Position numbers and translations under genes: made by a program
In this document: piece after piece, positions 50,255-61,241 of the stretch
Layout of the letters: the number at the start of each line of letters is the position of its first letter
Position numbering within the stretch: the stretch's first letter is position 1
Notes under the pieces: generated by a model
Database searches by the model: none
Told to the model about the DNA's origin: nothing
The model's input: only the letters and a program-made list of their open reading frames with translations
Source of the DNA: Sphagnum magellanicum
Lineage: Eukaryota; Streptophyta; Sphagnopsida; Sphagnales; Sphagnaceae
Assembly: GCA_021904315.1 (NCBI GenBank)
Contig: CM038923.1
Span: forward strand, 9,182,038 to 9,246,037
DNA: 64,000 nucleotides
Reading direction: 5' to 3'

Positions 50255-52315
50255 TCAACTTTCCATTCAAACCAAGCTTTTGGAGTGCATTCAATTGACC
50301 AAAAGATGAAGGTAGTTTTTTTAGGTTGGAACACTCATTTAAAAAAAGCTTTTGGAGTGCATTCAAGTGGCCAATAGATGAAGGTAGTTCTTTCAAATTG
50401 CAACACCCACTCAAATAAAGCTTTTGGAGTGCATTCAATTAACCAATAGATGAAGGTACTTCTTTCAAGTTGGAAACTTCGATAAAGAAAACTTTTGGAG
50501 TGCATTCAATTGGCCAATAGATGAAGGTAGTTCTTTCAAGTTGGAACACTCCGACAAAGTAAGCTCTTGGAGTGCATTCAATTGGCCAATAGATGAAGGT
50601 AGTTCTTTCAAGTTGCAACACGCACTCAAATAAAGCTTTTGGAGTGCATTCAGTTGCCCAATAGATGAAGGTAGTTTTTTCAAGTTGGAACACCTGTATA
50701 AATCAAGCTCTTGGAGTGCATTCAATTGGCCAATAGATGAAGGTAGTTCCTTCAAGTTGCAACACCCACTCAAATAAAGCTTTTGGAGTGCCTTCAATTG
50801 GCCAATAGATGAAGGAAGTTCTTGCAAGTTGGAACACTCCCGCAAATAAAACTCTTGGAGTGCATTCAATTGGCCAATAAATGAAGGTAGTTCTTTTAAG
50901 TTGGAGCACCCGTATAAATAAAGCTCTTGGAGTGCATTCAATTGGCCAATAGATGAAGGTAGTTTTTTCAAGTTGGAACACCCATTCAAATAAAGCTTTT
51001 GGAGTGCATTCAATTGGTCAATAGATGAAGGTAGTTCTTTCAAGTTAGAACACCCGTATAAATAAAGCTCTTGGAGTGCATTCAATTGGCCAATAGATGA
51101 AGGTAGTTCTTTCAAGTTGGAACACCCACTCAAATCAAACTGTTGGAGTGCATTCAATTGGCCAATAGATGAAGGTAGTTTTTTCAAGTTGGAACACCCG
51201 TATAAAGAAAGCTTTTGGAATGCATTCAATTGCCCAATAGATGAAGGTAGTTCTTTCAAGTTGGAACACCCGTATAAAGAAAGCTCTTGGAGTGCATTCA
51301 ATTGGCCAATAGATGAAGGTAGTTCTTTCAAGTTAGAACACCCGTATAAATAAAGCTTTTGGAGTGCATTCAATTGGCCAATAGATGAAGGTAGTTCTTT
51401 CAAGTTGGAACACTCCAACAAATCAAGCTCTTAGAGTGCATTCAATTGGCCAATAGATGAAGGTAATTCTTTCAAGTTGGAACACTTTGACAAATCAAGC
51501 TCTTGGAGTGCATTCAATTGGCCAATAGATGAAGGTAGTTCTTTCAAGTTGGAACACCCATCCAAATCAAGTTTTTGGAGTGCATTCAATTGGCCAATAG
51601 ATGAAGATAGTTCTTTCAAGTTAGAACACCCATATAAATTGAGCTCTTGGAGTGCATTCAATTGGCCAATAGATGAAGGTAGTTCTTTCAACTTGGAACA
51701 CCCATTCAAATCAAGTTCTTGTAGTGCATTCAATTGGCCAATAGATGAAGGTAGCTCTTTCAAGTTGGAACATTTCCACAAATCAAGCTTTTGGAGTGTA
51801 TTGAATTGGCCAATAGATGAAGGTAGTTCTTTCAACTTGGAACACCCACTCAAATCAAGCTGTTGGAGTGCATTCAATTGGCCAATAGATGAAGGTAGTT
51901 TTTTCAAGTTGGAACACCCATTCAAATTAAGCTCTTCAAGTGCATTCAATTGGCCAATAGATGAAGGTAGTTTTTTCAAGTCAGAACATCCATTCAAATC
52001 AAGCTCTTGGAGTGCATTCAATTGGCCAATAGATGAATGTATTTTTTCCAAACTTACGCATTTCGTCAAATCAAGTACTTTTAATTATAAACAATAAAAC
52101 AAATTACTTGGTAACTTTTGAATCTTGCATTTTTTGAAACACAACCACTTAACATTATTCAAATTTTGCCTTTGGATGCACATTTTCACAATAGTTGGTG
52201 AGGCTTCTGTTAGGTCAACCAACCTAAGGTTGTGAAATCCCTTTGAGCCAAGTTGGGACAATGGAGGCAAATTGACACATTTTGTTAATGAAATGCCTTC
52301 TAAATTTTCCACCAC
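50255..52315 (-). pseudogene. HNL2 LRR exon: 72-bp repeat array
   Basis: About 25 units follow the same opening as in HNL1. The stops at 52,085 (Gln codon) and 51,431 (Gln codon), a 1-base deletion near 50,475 and a TAA near 50,437 divide the array into long open stretches of 212 and 318 codons (51,431-52,069 and 50,465-51,421). At the end CGA replaces the TGA found in the other two copies, so the frame runs on to TAA at 50,187-50,189, adding about 20 residues after KLKGKK. Confidence 0.85.
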
Positions 52316-52502
52316 CTATCACATGAAATGAAAACAAAAGGATTATCAATATAAAAGAACATTTCATCCTAATGCTTATGTTTTTAAGAAGAACATGTAT
52401 TTATAAAATCGATATTGAAAGGTAAAACATTTGAAATTGCACATTAAAAAAATCATAAAAAATCAAAAACAATTTATAGGATTGAAATAGTATGGTGACA
52501 AC

Positions 52503-53564
52503 CTCATCTTTTTGTAAAAGGAAATTCGACTTATTTGATTTCCATATAAGGCGATTCATAATTGGAAGTTCCATTGCAATACTTTGACCCATGTCTCGTA
52601 ATTGTTCATGGATGTACAAGATTCCACCTTCTGCCCTTTGGATTAAAGATCTATGTTGTAAATTTTGTAATCCAGATTTTGGGTGTAAATAATCTCCACT
52701 CCACGCTCGACAAATTGTACTTATTTTCAAACCACCCAAAAAACAAGCAATATCCAAAAACATGTTTTGATGTTGCTTATCTAAGTATTCATAAGAAATT
52801 TTCAATTTACTCCAAAGTTCTTCATTATCATTGCCCCCGGTGAAACTTTGCCCGCTTTTCAATTTGTTCAATGCATCTTCCCAAATTTCCAATTCTTTGG
52901 TATCGCACAAAAAAGAACCCAATACTTTAAGACTTAAAGGTAGCCCCCCACAAGATTCTATAATCTTCATACATATATATTTGAAATCCTTTGTGAGAAC
53001 ATGATTTGCATTACCGAATGCATGGAACATAAAAAGTTCCCTTGCTTGCTCTTCCTTCAAAAATTTCATGACCACTTTTCCATCCTCACTTACATGAGAT
53101 TTCAGATTTTGCCAATTTCGACAATTCACAAGTACTTTGCTTTTAGAAGTTGTATTCCTGGCACACTTACTAATGAGAAATTGCAAGGATGTAAGGTTCT
53201 CCGCTTTACCAACATCATCCACCACCACCAACACTTTCTTGGATTCCATACATTGCCTAATTTGGTCAAGGTCTTTTTGATTCACATTTTCATCCTTGCA
53301 TAACCTTCTGCCACACAAATCATGTAGGAGTTGTTTTATGACATCATTGATATTGTCCTTTGATTTCACATCCTCCAAAAAACTAGATTTGTCATATTGG
53401 TTGTGGAACAAATGATAGAATTTTTTGCACAAAGTGGTCTTCCCAATCCCACCCATTCCAACCAAACCAACAATAGATTCCTTTTGTAACAAGATATCTA
53501 TGTTTTTTGCTTTGTCAATCAACGCCACTTCATGACATGGCAAAGGTGGAAGCAATATATTTTT
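52503..53564 (-). CDS. HNL2 NB-ARC exon (open)
   Basis: All 354 codons are open. The P-loop GMGGIGKTT, VLVVVDDVG, CGGLPLSLKVLG, ACFLGG and YIHEQLRDMG motifs are kept as in HNL1. Changes from HNL1 are mostly substitutions outside the motifs (for example DKAKN for GKAKD near the start, and KEEQARE for EEEQARE). The exon is flanked by inactivated exons, so its open state may reflect recent loss rather than function. Confidence 0.85.
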
Positions 53565-53729
53565 CTGTCGAAATTCACAAAATATAGGTCATTTATATGT
53601 TATATTTTTAATTTGATAACCAATATATATGACATTGCATATGCGATACACATCAAGTGTGCTATGACCTAATGTGTGTCAAATTACATGAACATATATG
53701 AAATCAAGACTTAGATGTGATGTTTTTAC

Positions 53730-55820
53730 CTTTGTACATATTTTCAAACATTTTAACAATAAATAATAACTTGGATGATCTTTGTTTGGTGGCTTGCAAA
53801 TTGTCAAGTGATTAGCATCTTCAATTTTGTAATGGTTGTTGTTTGATAACTGAATAGCTGAGGCAAATGGCACTAAAATTCCCTGCATGTGCAAAAGATT
53901 AAATTAATGGAACTCATTGATTTGTTTGTTCACTTATGCTTTAACTTATAAGTAACATAATAATTTCAAATGGTGGTGGAAACTATAGCTTAATAACTAT
54001 TGATGTTTGAATAAGAATGAAATATTTTGTGTAAAAATAATTTCTTTCAACCCTTTGGCAAGCAAATTATATAAATACATCACAAAGTTGTTGGTTTTTA
54101 ATTTCATTAATCTTACATGTTTTAATTATGTTATGATTTTCCTTACAAATATTTATATGGAATTGATTTGATGAAGGGAAATTTAAAACCTATTTCTTAT
54201 TGTTTGAAATCAATCAAATTTCCTTTCCATCAATAGTAATTCATGAAACAAAGTTCATAAAACACATGACCCATTCACCAGATTAATATATTTAAAAGTA
54301 TTGAGTACATGATCACACATAAATTTTGACAATACAAAAAATGTTCAACTAATGAACCTAGTTGGATAACTTCAATGTCGTGAAATGAAAATCTTACCCA
54401 ATTTTCATGGAGTGGTAATCCTTCGCCAAATGCATAAATGTTGAGGTCTTCTTGAAGGGCATTTTTAAAATCCGTTGAAAGGTGCTCCATTTGTGAGTTG
54501 AAGGATTCTAAATTTTTCAAAAAACCAGATTGGGTTGCATACTTGCTCAATGTGTTGATTTGTTGATGTTGCCAAGTGAAATAATTTGATAAATATTGGG
54601 AACCACCAGCATGTGGTACACCATAAAATACTCCACCTTTAACATTGTTCAAAAATGTCTTACAACATTTGTGTACTTCATCATCTAAATCATTTCTTGG
54701 CCTTTGATTTACATGTTTATGAGTTTCAACCACCAAGCTTTGGAGTACAAGACCTCCGAAACTGTAAGCAACTAATGCCACCGGTCCATCCCAAAGGCAT
54801 TGATAACTACAAAATATTCATCAATGCACCAAAATTCCATTATCAACATTGTTTTAACATGTACAAATTTATCCTATTATAGTTGGGGCAATTTTCCAAT
54901 TCACACATGACATAAGCCATAAGTTCGTAGTTGATTTGCTTGTCATTTATCATTTATTGACTCCATCAATCTACCTAAAAAATGTGACAACCATGTTTTG
55001 GTAAAATAATTATCATGTACAATTATGTAGGTGTTTACATTCTTTTGTTAATGTACAATTCATCTTTTTTGTGTTACCTTGGAAATACCCTTTAAATAAA
55101 AATAAAAATATGCCTTTTTTTTGAAATTATGTTTTTGCAATGAAATGGATGCAAATTTTCTACACATGTATTAATATAATATAATTCAATTCAATTGCAT
55201 TACCAAAGATAAAGCTTCAAAAAACGGGAATTAAAAATTGCCATCTAAAATCAAACTAGTTGTACCATGAACTTATAATATGGACATAGACTTTGATATT
55301 ATCTTTAAACAAGAACAATTGCATTTAAACCCCATTTTATGTTCTTCTACATGAATTTAACAATTCAAATAAATAGAAACTTGTTGGTGTGTATCACAAT
55401 ATTAATACACATGAACAATTAACTTGAGCAAAACATTAAAAAAAATCTAAAGATGTAAACAATTATCATTAATGTACACAAGGGAAGTAATTATTGTGTC
55501 CATAAATAGAAGAGATTGTCACACCTTGAATTTGTAACCAAGCTTTGAACGAGGTTTTTGCCAATTCCAATCACATCGTTGTGAACAGTTGTCACAATGT
55601 TAGAATCATAGGACAATGATAAAATTCAAACATTATTGTTCAAGTCTTCGGGTAGCCACTTTTCTGGCCAACATACGCACTTTTCTCTATTGGTGGGGCA
55701 TGTTGTCCATGTTTCTTTCCATTCATCATTTGTGCCAAAAGCAATCCCATGGAAAAAAATGATGGTCAAGTTTGGATTATTGGAATTGCAAGTGGGATTT
55801 AAATCATGCACTACATATTT
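53730..55820 (-). pseudogene. HNL2 hydrolase exons, first one with a stop
   Basis: The first exon keeps FFHGIAFG and CWPEKWLPEDL but ends early at TGA 55,626-55,628. The second keeps the nucleophile elbow VAYSFGG and FYGVPHAG, with VKGG in place of VKGV just before. The third keeps DANHLTICKPP. Splice sites match those of HNL1. Confidence 0.85.
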
Positions 55821-56569
55821 CTGCAAACAAAATGAAAAAGAGTTGACACAATTCTTCAAACACTTCTTGAAAATTATTTGACTATACATTAAATTAAAAA
55901 AATGCACTATACAAATTATAGTAGTTAGATAAAGGCAATAAGTAATTGAAAATATTAAGTTTAACAAGAGGACAATAATACATGCATTGGAGAATACCAA
56001 ATCTATCTTGCATGACTAACAAATGAAGATCAATCACATGTGTCATAGATCTCAAAGTTTCAAAACAAAGTTCAATAAGTAAATATTGTTACATAGGAGG
56101 TGGAACGTATGGCAATCAATAAAGGTTGATGCTAAAAATTGGATTCTTTCAAGTTTGGGTTGATTGACTTAGCCATCTAGTTTGGTTCATTTGTATTTCA
56201 TGACATTTTCCTCAACATTTGGGCACTAAGGCCTCAAACTCCTAAGGAATTAGGACACAAACCCAATAAAAATGTCCAAGAACATTTTAATAATTTTCTT
56301 TAGGTTGTTGGATCAAGACTACACATTGAACTTAACTCATAAATCTATAATGAAAGTTCCAATCTTTACAAGTTCAATACATTTTTCGTTAATGCCAATT
56401 GAAAAATTTACCTTTCACCAATTCTACTTGTTATATAGCAACTCAGTCGGCAGCCTACTGTAAGAAGCTATAATGATGACTCCATTTCCTATTGTTTTTA
56501 TCTAAACAAACAAACTGGAAAGTAGGCAAAGTGAAAATGTATGACAAGGAAGCTTGTAAATGATTGATG

Positions 56570-56700
56570 ACATTCAAGTATCCTAGTGGCTAAAGGTTAT
56601 GGTTGTGAAACTGCTGGTTGGGAGTTCAAATCTGAAGTAGACCTCCTTCTCTTGATGCTTTGTGAGGACAATAAGCTATCATGGTTGTAATGGTCAAAGA
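56570..56700 (+). mobile_element. SINE-like element in the 5' region of HNL2
   Basis: This is the orthologous position to 23,980-24,100. The A box lies at about 56,584-56,596 and the B box at about 56,621-56,633, both preserved. It was inherited through the duplication and is not a new insertion. Confidence 0.5.
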
Positions 56701-56771
56701 AAATTGTCAACACCCAAAAAAATTTAAAAAAGCAAAGAAAAATCAAACTTCAACATGTAACTTGGAAAAGC

Positions 56772-56978
56772 TCAGGAAACAACTGTGCAAAGAAAGCTCA
56801 TGATAAGATGAAGAAGAAGCACCACATTGCTGTGCCATCCAGAGCTTGAAGGAGCATTTTCAGCAGGGACGAAAGGTGTCTCAATCACAGCAGGGATCCC
56901 CACAACATCTCTCTGTCTTTTTGGTGGCTCTTGTGAAAGATCAACTCCTTTTCCCTTGAGGCCATATGAATTTGCCAT
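56772..56978 (-). CDS. Small membrane-protein frame upstream of HNL2, single module
   Basis: This 68-residue counterpart of 24,177-24,536 has the same basic start and one ETPFVPAENAPSSSGW module followed by a hydrophobic tail, and ends at the equivalent TGA. With only one module it is either the ancestral state or a contraction. Its role as a first exon or as a separate gene is equally unsettled here. Confidence 0.4.
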   Translation of the reverse strand: MANSYGLKGKGVDLSQEPPKRQRDVVGIPAVIETPFVPAENAPSSSGWHSNVVLLLHLIMSFLCTVVS

Positions 56979-57182
56979 ATTTTGCACTACTGAAATTCCT
57001 TTTGCTCACTGCTCTCATGAATACTTTTCTCTTAAGCTTTTGCTCTCAGAAAACCTGCTACAAATCCTTTGCCATCCCAAAAGCATACACAGGGTATGAT
57101 GGGTGTCCCTCACATCACAGATTCCCGCAAGCTAAGTTGATCTTTCCACTAGATCTCCCCAAAAAAATCAACCCCTTTCCTC

Positions 57183-58230
57183 AATTTGCGGGGTCAATTT
57201 GCCTTGGTCAGGTGAACCTGGCCTATATTAGAACCATGGTGAAAATCCCAAAGTTTTTTGGGGGCAGCTTCAAAACATTATAGATACATGTAGCGTCCTT
57301 AGACAAAATCAGGGTCTCTGAATCTACAACCGGAAACCCTAAACCTAAACCCAAGAGGCCTCACTCAGGAAGGTGAGTGTACCAGTGTAGGTGCTGGTTC
57401 GCCCTGGCCAGTGGCTATGATTGGAGGAGCCTGGGAGGAAAATGAAAAATTACATGGATGGTCATAGCAAATAAATCTGGAGTGGAAAAGAAAACAAAAG
57501 AAATTCTCAACAGAGCAGTGATTTTTCTTGGTGAATTTTCGCACTGTGGCTACAAATTTTTTTTGAAGAAATTGGGAAAATTCGTTTTAATAGACTGAGT
57601 TGGAGAGAAAAATGCTCCAAAAATGAAAAAAAATGGACAATGTTTACAAACTGCAAAATTGAGAAAAAAAGAAAAAGAAAAAGAAAACACTGGTTCAGAG
57701 GTATATATATGTGTGCACTCTAAATAAATGATGGAAAAACATGTTGTGAAACTAACGGCGACATTAGACGAGGGTCCAAGGTCCAGGGACCAATGAATTC
57801 AAGCAATATTATTGGTCGAAAGCTTTAAATTGGTCCCAAGGCCTTTAGATGAGGGTCCAAGACCAAAAAGTGGCAAATTGAGGCTAATATGACATCTGTT
57901 TTGGAGGGAAAATCAATTGGTTGGGACCAAAAGACAGTGCTAAAAGGAAAGTTCTTGATTTGGAGAGCCAAGAATCAGGCTAGGGACCCAGGTACACTCC
58001 AATTGAAGGATTCAATTTGCTTCACATGAGTCCAAATTGGTTCCTAGGAAATTGGACCCTGGACCCTGGTCTAAAGTGGGCCTAATGGTGTTTTGGTGCA
58101 AGACCCTTTTGACTCCTTATGCGGAGAACCACAATCAGCATGATTCACATCTGGTGCAAAGTGCACACATGTTGGATCCGAGATCTGAGGCATTAGCCTC
58201 GGGAAAGCCAGTAACTTTTTGCTCATTTTT
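57183..58230. repeat. Right end of duplicated unit 2
   Basis: This matches 25,637-26,686 to the shared CTCATTTTT at 58,230, after which the two units have unrelated sequence. No gene. Confidence 0.8.
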
Positions 58231-58544
58231 AGTGGAGGTAGACCTGAGGCTTCAAAACTCAATCTAAATTTTCAGGGCGCCACGTGGCATCAATTTTTTA
58301 TTGTTCTACAATGTATGGTGATAGGCCAGGATATCCTATAGTTGATTTTGGTGGATGGAAAAGAGGTGTTGGGCCAAATTGAATGGAAAATGAGGATATT
58401 TGTTGCCTTGAGTGATGCTGACTTTAACCCTTAATATTATTGTGAATTGAAAGGCTAACATCAGCCCCATCATGTCAGTCTTCCAGCCAAGAATCATGCA
58501 ATGCATGACTTTGTACGGGGGAAAAACAAAAGCCCCACAAGTTG

Positions 58545-59300
58545 TATTCCCACATGTCGTAAATGTCCACAAGTGGGGACAGACTAAGCCCAGTGTAAAT
58601 AAGGCTGAGAATCCCAAAATGAAGGCTGGCCATGGCAAGCGGTGGAAAATCTTGCCAATATTACAAAGACCTGGTAAGTTAAGCCTGATGCCATAGGCTT
58701 TCCAGGAATAAGGGCTCAGAATAAAGGCCTGCACGGGGTCGAGCTATTGGGGTAAAGCTCACGGCAAAGAAAATACACATTTTTGCCGACAAGTCCCAAA
58801 AGTCTACAACTGGGGGATAGCCCCATGGGCCCAAGGTAGACATGAGGGTGAGAATCCAAAAGCCTTGAAATAAGGCAGGCAGAGACAAGGGGGGAAATTT
58901 TTGCCAACAAGTCCCAAAAGTCTACATCTGCGGGATACCCCCATGAGCCCAAGGTAGATATGAGGGTGAGAATACAAAAGGCTTGAAATAAGGCACACAA
59001 AGACAAGGGGGGGAATCTTGCCAATATTAGAAAGACCTGGCCAGTAAATCCTGATGCCAAGGGCTTTACAGGGAGAAGGGCCCACATGAGGTAGAGCAAT
59101 TATGTTTAAGTCCTTTGCTATGAGAACATTATAACCTACCAACACAGTTTATTCCAACAAGTCCCAAAAGTCCACAACTGGGGGATAGGCCCAGCCCATG
59201 CTAGATGGGGTTGAGAATCCAAAAGCCTTGCGAGCAAGGCAGGCCAAGACACTGGGGAAAATCGTGCCAGTATTAGAAAGACGTGTCAGTAAAGCCCCTC
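58545..59300. repeat. Degenerate tandem repeats of about 120 bp
   Basis: Three clear copies begin with GCCAACAAGTCCCAAAAGTC or a close variant, at about 58,787, 58,905 and 59,153. Each contains a CTGGGGGATAG-type motif and ends with AAGGCAGGC-type and GACAAGGGG-type motifs. A weaker copy lies at about 58,545. AAAGACCTGG plus AAGCCTGATGCCA separates some of them. The long overlapping minus frames over this stretch come from the repeat and carry no known domain. Confidence 0.7.
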
Positions 59301-59799
59301 AGGTTACCGAGTTTACCAAAATAGGAACCCAAATGAGGTTTGGGTAATCTCAGAAGGTTGTGTTTTAATTTTTAACTCAATAGGTACGGTGTTCTTATGA
59401 AGAGCTAGTAGTCGAGGCCAAAAATAGTGGCAGCGAATTTTATAAGAATAAATTTTTCATGCAACCAATGAGAAGTTTCCTCATGGATTGTAGGAGCCTC
59501 CTATTCTCTTTGGGTGGGGGTGGTTGTTTCAACTTGTGTTTGGTGTGAAGAGTCGATGTTCATTGTTCACTTTCCCTTTGGACGATTTGAATTGTCTGTA
59601 ATTTAATATTAATAGTTTGTTACATATGTAATTATTTAAAGATTAACATTTATAATTTATTAAGTGATGAATTTTTATAATTTAATAATGATTTGATGAA
59701 TCATCATTAATTAACCATTATTTCAATTAATGTGCATGACTCAAAATTAATGAGGCAACAATGCAACAAGGTACTGATATAAGTTTTTATTATGGTTTT
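59301..59799. other. Spacer with no recognised gene
   Basis: AT-rich sequence, especially 59,600-59,760. I see no gene, RNA or repeat landmark. Confidence 0.5.
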
Positions 59800-60112
59800 G
59801 ATTCATAATCAATACACTTGTGTAAAGCAAGTGTATATTGTCTATGTGGAAGGCACCTTAAATCCATCAATTTCCCTCCTAGAAATTGGGAGGGAAATTG
59901 TAAGTGTAAGAACTCTCCCACTATGGAATTGTAGGCATAAGAATTCTACCATTCATACATATCGTGATCTACATAGGCTTGGTACATGATAAATTTCGTC
60001 TCATGCTTTATGATAGGTAAAGCCCATGGGTGGGGGACATTCTCAAAATGTGAGGTTGGACTTGGTTATCGCCTTGTCCTAGGCCCCTTATTTTGAGAAT
60101 GCCCCCCACCCT
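59800..60112 (-). repeat. Dispersed structured repeat, inverted copy
   Basis: Read on the minus strand this follows 41,769-42,060, sharing AAGGTGCCTTCC, GGAGGGAAATT and ATAAAGCATGA. Its outer end carries a 12-bp inverted repeat, CATTCTCAAAAT against ATTTTGAGAATG, about 40 bp apart (60,040-60,102). It abuts the DUF247-like fragment. Confidence 0.65.
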
Positions 60113-60322
60113 ATGGCTGTACCTTACACAGAATACCTTCAACTCATTGGAGACCTTATCAAGAGCCCAGAAGATGTAAAACTCCTAATCGATTTTGGTG
60201 TGATGAAAAAATGTTCTGGAAATTCACAAAACACTTTTAAAATGTGGAATAGGTTAAGCAGAGTTAACAAACCATATCCCTCTCATGGAGAAAACCAAGA
60301 GATTATGTGTATCCAAACTTAA
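60113..60322 (+). pseudogene. DUF247/UPF0481-like C-terminal fragment
   Basis: The frame reads YTEYLQLIGDLIKSPEDVKL, then LLIDFGVMKKCSG and FKMWNRLSRVN. This follows the C-terminal pattern of plant DUF247 (UPF0481) proteins: a conserved Leu-Ile, then EDVxLL, Gly-Ile/Val and a final (F/W)N-x-L. Only about 60 of the usual 400 or more residues are present. The upstream side is cut off by a dispersed repeat and no other piece is seen downstream, so this is a gene remnant. DUF247 proteins are plant membrane-associated proteins mostly of unknown role. Confidence 0.45.
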
Positions 60323-60594
60323 TGTACTACCTATAGGGCCCCTTCCACCTACGAATGCAGTGAGATTGCAAGGGGCAAGCTGCCATTCCTCCAGGGGGTA
60401 AAGTGCTCTAGTAGGGCTTGTTCCAGAGCCGTTCCCAACGTTGACAGACATCACAAGCATGTTCTCTCCACTATCAGTTCACATTACAACTGAAGCACAG
60501 AAGCTGGCTGTCTGTTCCCACATAGGAAGAAACATGAAAGGTGCCTGCATTGGACACCCAAACCCCTTACGTTTACAGTTGAGCCCCAATGTCA

Positions 60595-60965
60595 GGCATA
60601 CTCAAAATAAGGGCCTATGATGACAAGGTACAGCCCTTATTTTGAAAATCCACCTCCCACCCCTCCCCCCTACCCCCACAACTTTGTGTGCCTTACCCAC
60701 CATAAAGCACGAGGTGAACATTATCATAAGCCTAAACATACATAGGTAATGAACAAAGTAGGAGTAAGATGGATCTTTCACTTACTCTTTAGGAGTGGTA
60801 GGGACCTTACCACATGTGAGTAGGCCTAAGATCCTTTGTGTTTTTTAATAGTAGGTGTAATATCCTTCCTCTTCTAAAGGAGGGATATTCGCAAATATAA
60901 AGCGCCCTCCATGTCCAATAGAAAATTTGTGTGAGTGCTTTATGCAAGAATATATGGAAAAACTA
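60595..60965 (+). repeat. Dispersed structured repeat, direct copy
   Basis: This diverged copy in the orientation of 41,769-42,213 has CATACTCAAAATAAGGG paired with CCCTTATTTTGAAAATC, then ATAAAGCACGAGG, GGAGGGATATTC and GCGCCCTCCA. With 59,800-60,112 it forms an inverted pair about 480 bp apart. It includes a C-rich run at 60,655-60,680. Confidence 0.6.
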
Positions 60966-61205
60966 GGTTTGATAATTGATGCTAAGTTCAAAAAAGTTCA
61001 ATAGATTCTGGAGGGTTGTGTACTCAGCACCAGTGGGTATGCTCTTAGGGTGTCCATGGGAGGTGGGGTCAATCCGATAAAGCCGACAGTTTTGGCTTTA
61101 CTGTACATAAAATTCAGGTGGGATTATTATTATATTATTAATTTTTAGTTTTTTTTCCTCCCTCAGGATGCCCTCCAGGGATCATGGAAAAAACCGACAA
61201 AATGG

Positions 61206-61241
61206 AAAGAAGGGGGGGGGGAGGAAGAGGGTGGGGGAGGA
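61206..61241 (+). other. G-rich tract
   Basis: Runs of G separated by A and T satisfy the simple G-quadruplex pattern on the plus strand. No adjacent gene is recognised. Confidence 0.45.

Larger units (their letters stand above)
50187..55820 (-). pseudogene. HNL2: hydrolase-NB-ARC-LRR gene, disabled
   Basis: The exon structure is identical to HNL1: 55,820-55,525, 54,806-54,398, 53,882-53,730, 53,564-52,503 and from 52,315. The second to fourth exons have exactly the same lengths (409, 153 and 1,062 nt). The first is 3 nt shorter, in frame. It cannot make the full protein: a TGA at 55,626-55,628 replaces the Arg codon CGA of HNL1 inside the first hydrolase exon, and a TAA at 52,085-52,087 replaces a Gln codon early in the LRR exon. 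A start inside the second exon or later could still give an NB-ARC-containing fragment. The 5' region also differs from HNL1 by a 0.9-kb deletion. Confidence 0.85.

Noticed and set aside
51477-52097. Long plus-strand open frames across the LRR arrays (up to 206 codons, SAFNWPIDEGSSFKLEH-type repeats)
   Set aside because: They are antisense shadows: the 72-bp unit is a multiple of three and happens to be open in other frames. The minus frame carries the LRR consensus and splice context.
58336-59145. Overlapping minus-strand frames of 113-132 codons
   Set aside because: They run through degenerate tandem repeats and show no known domain.
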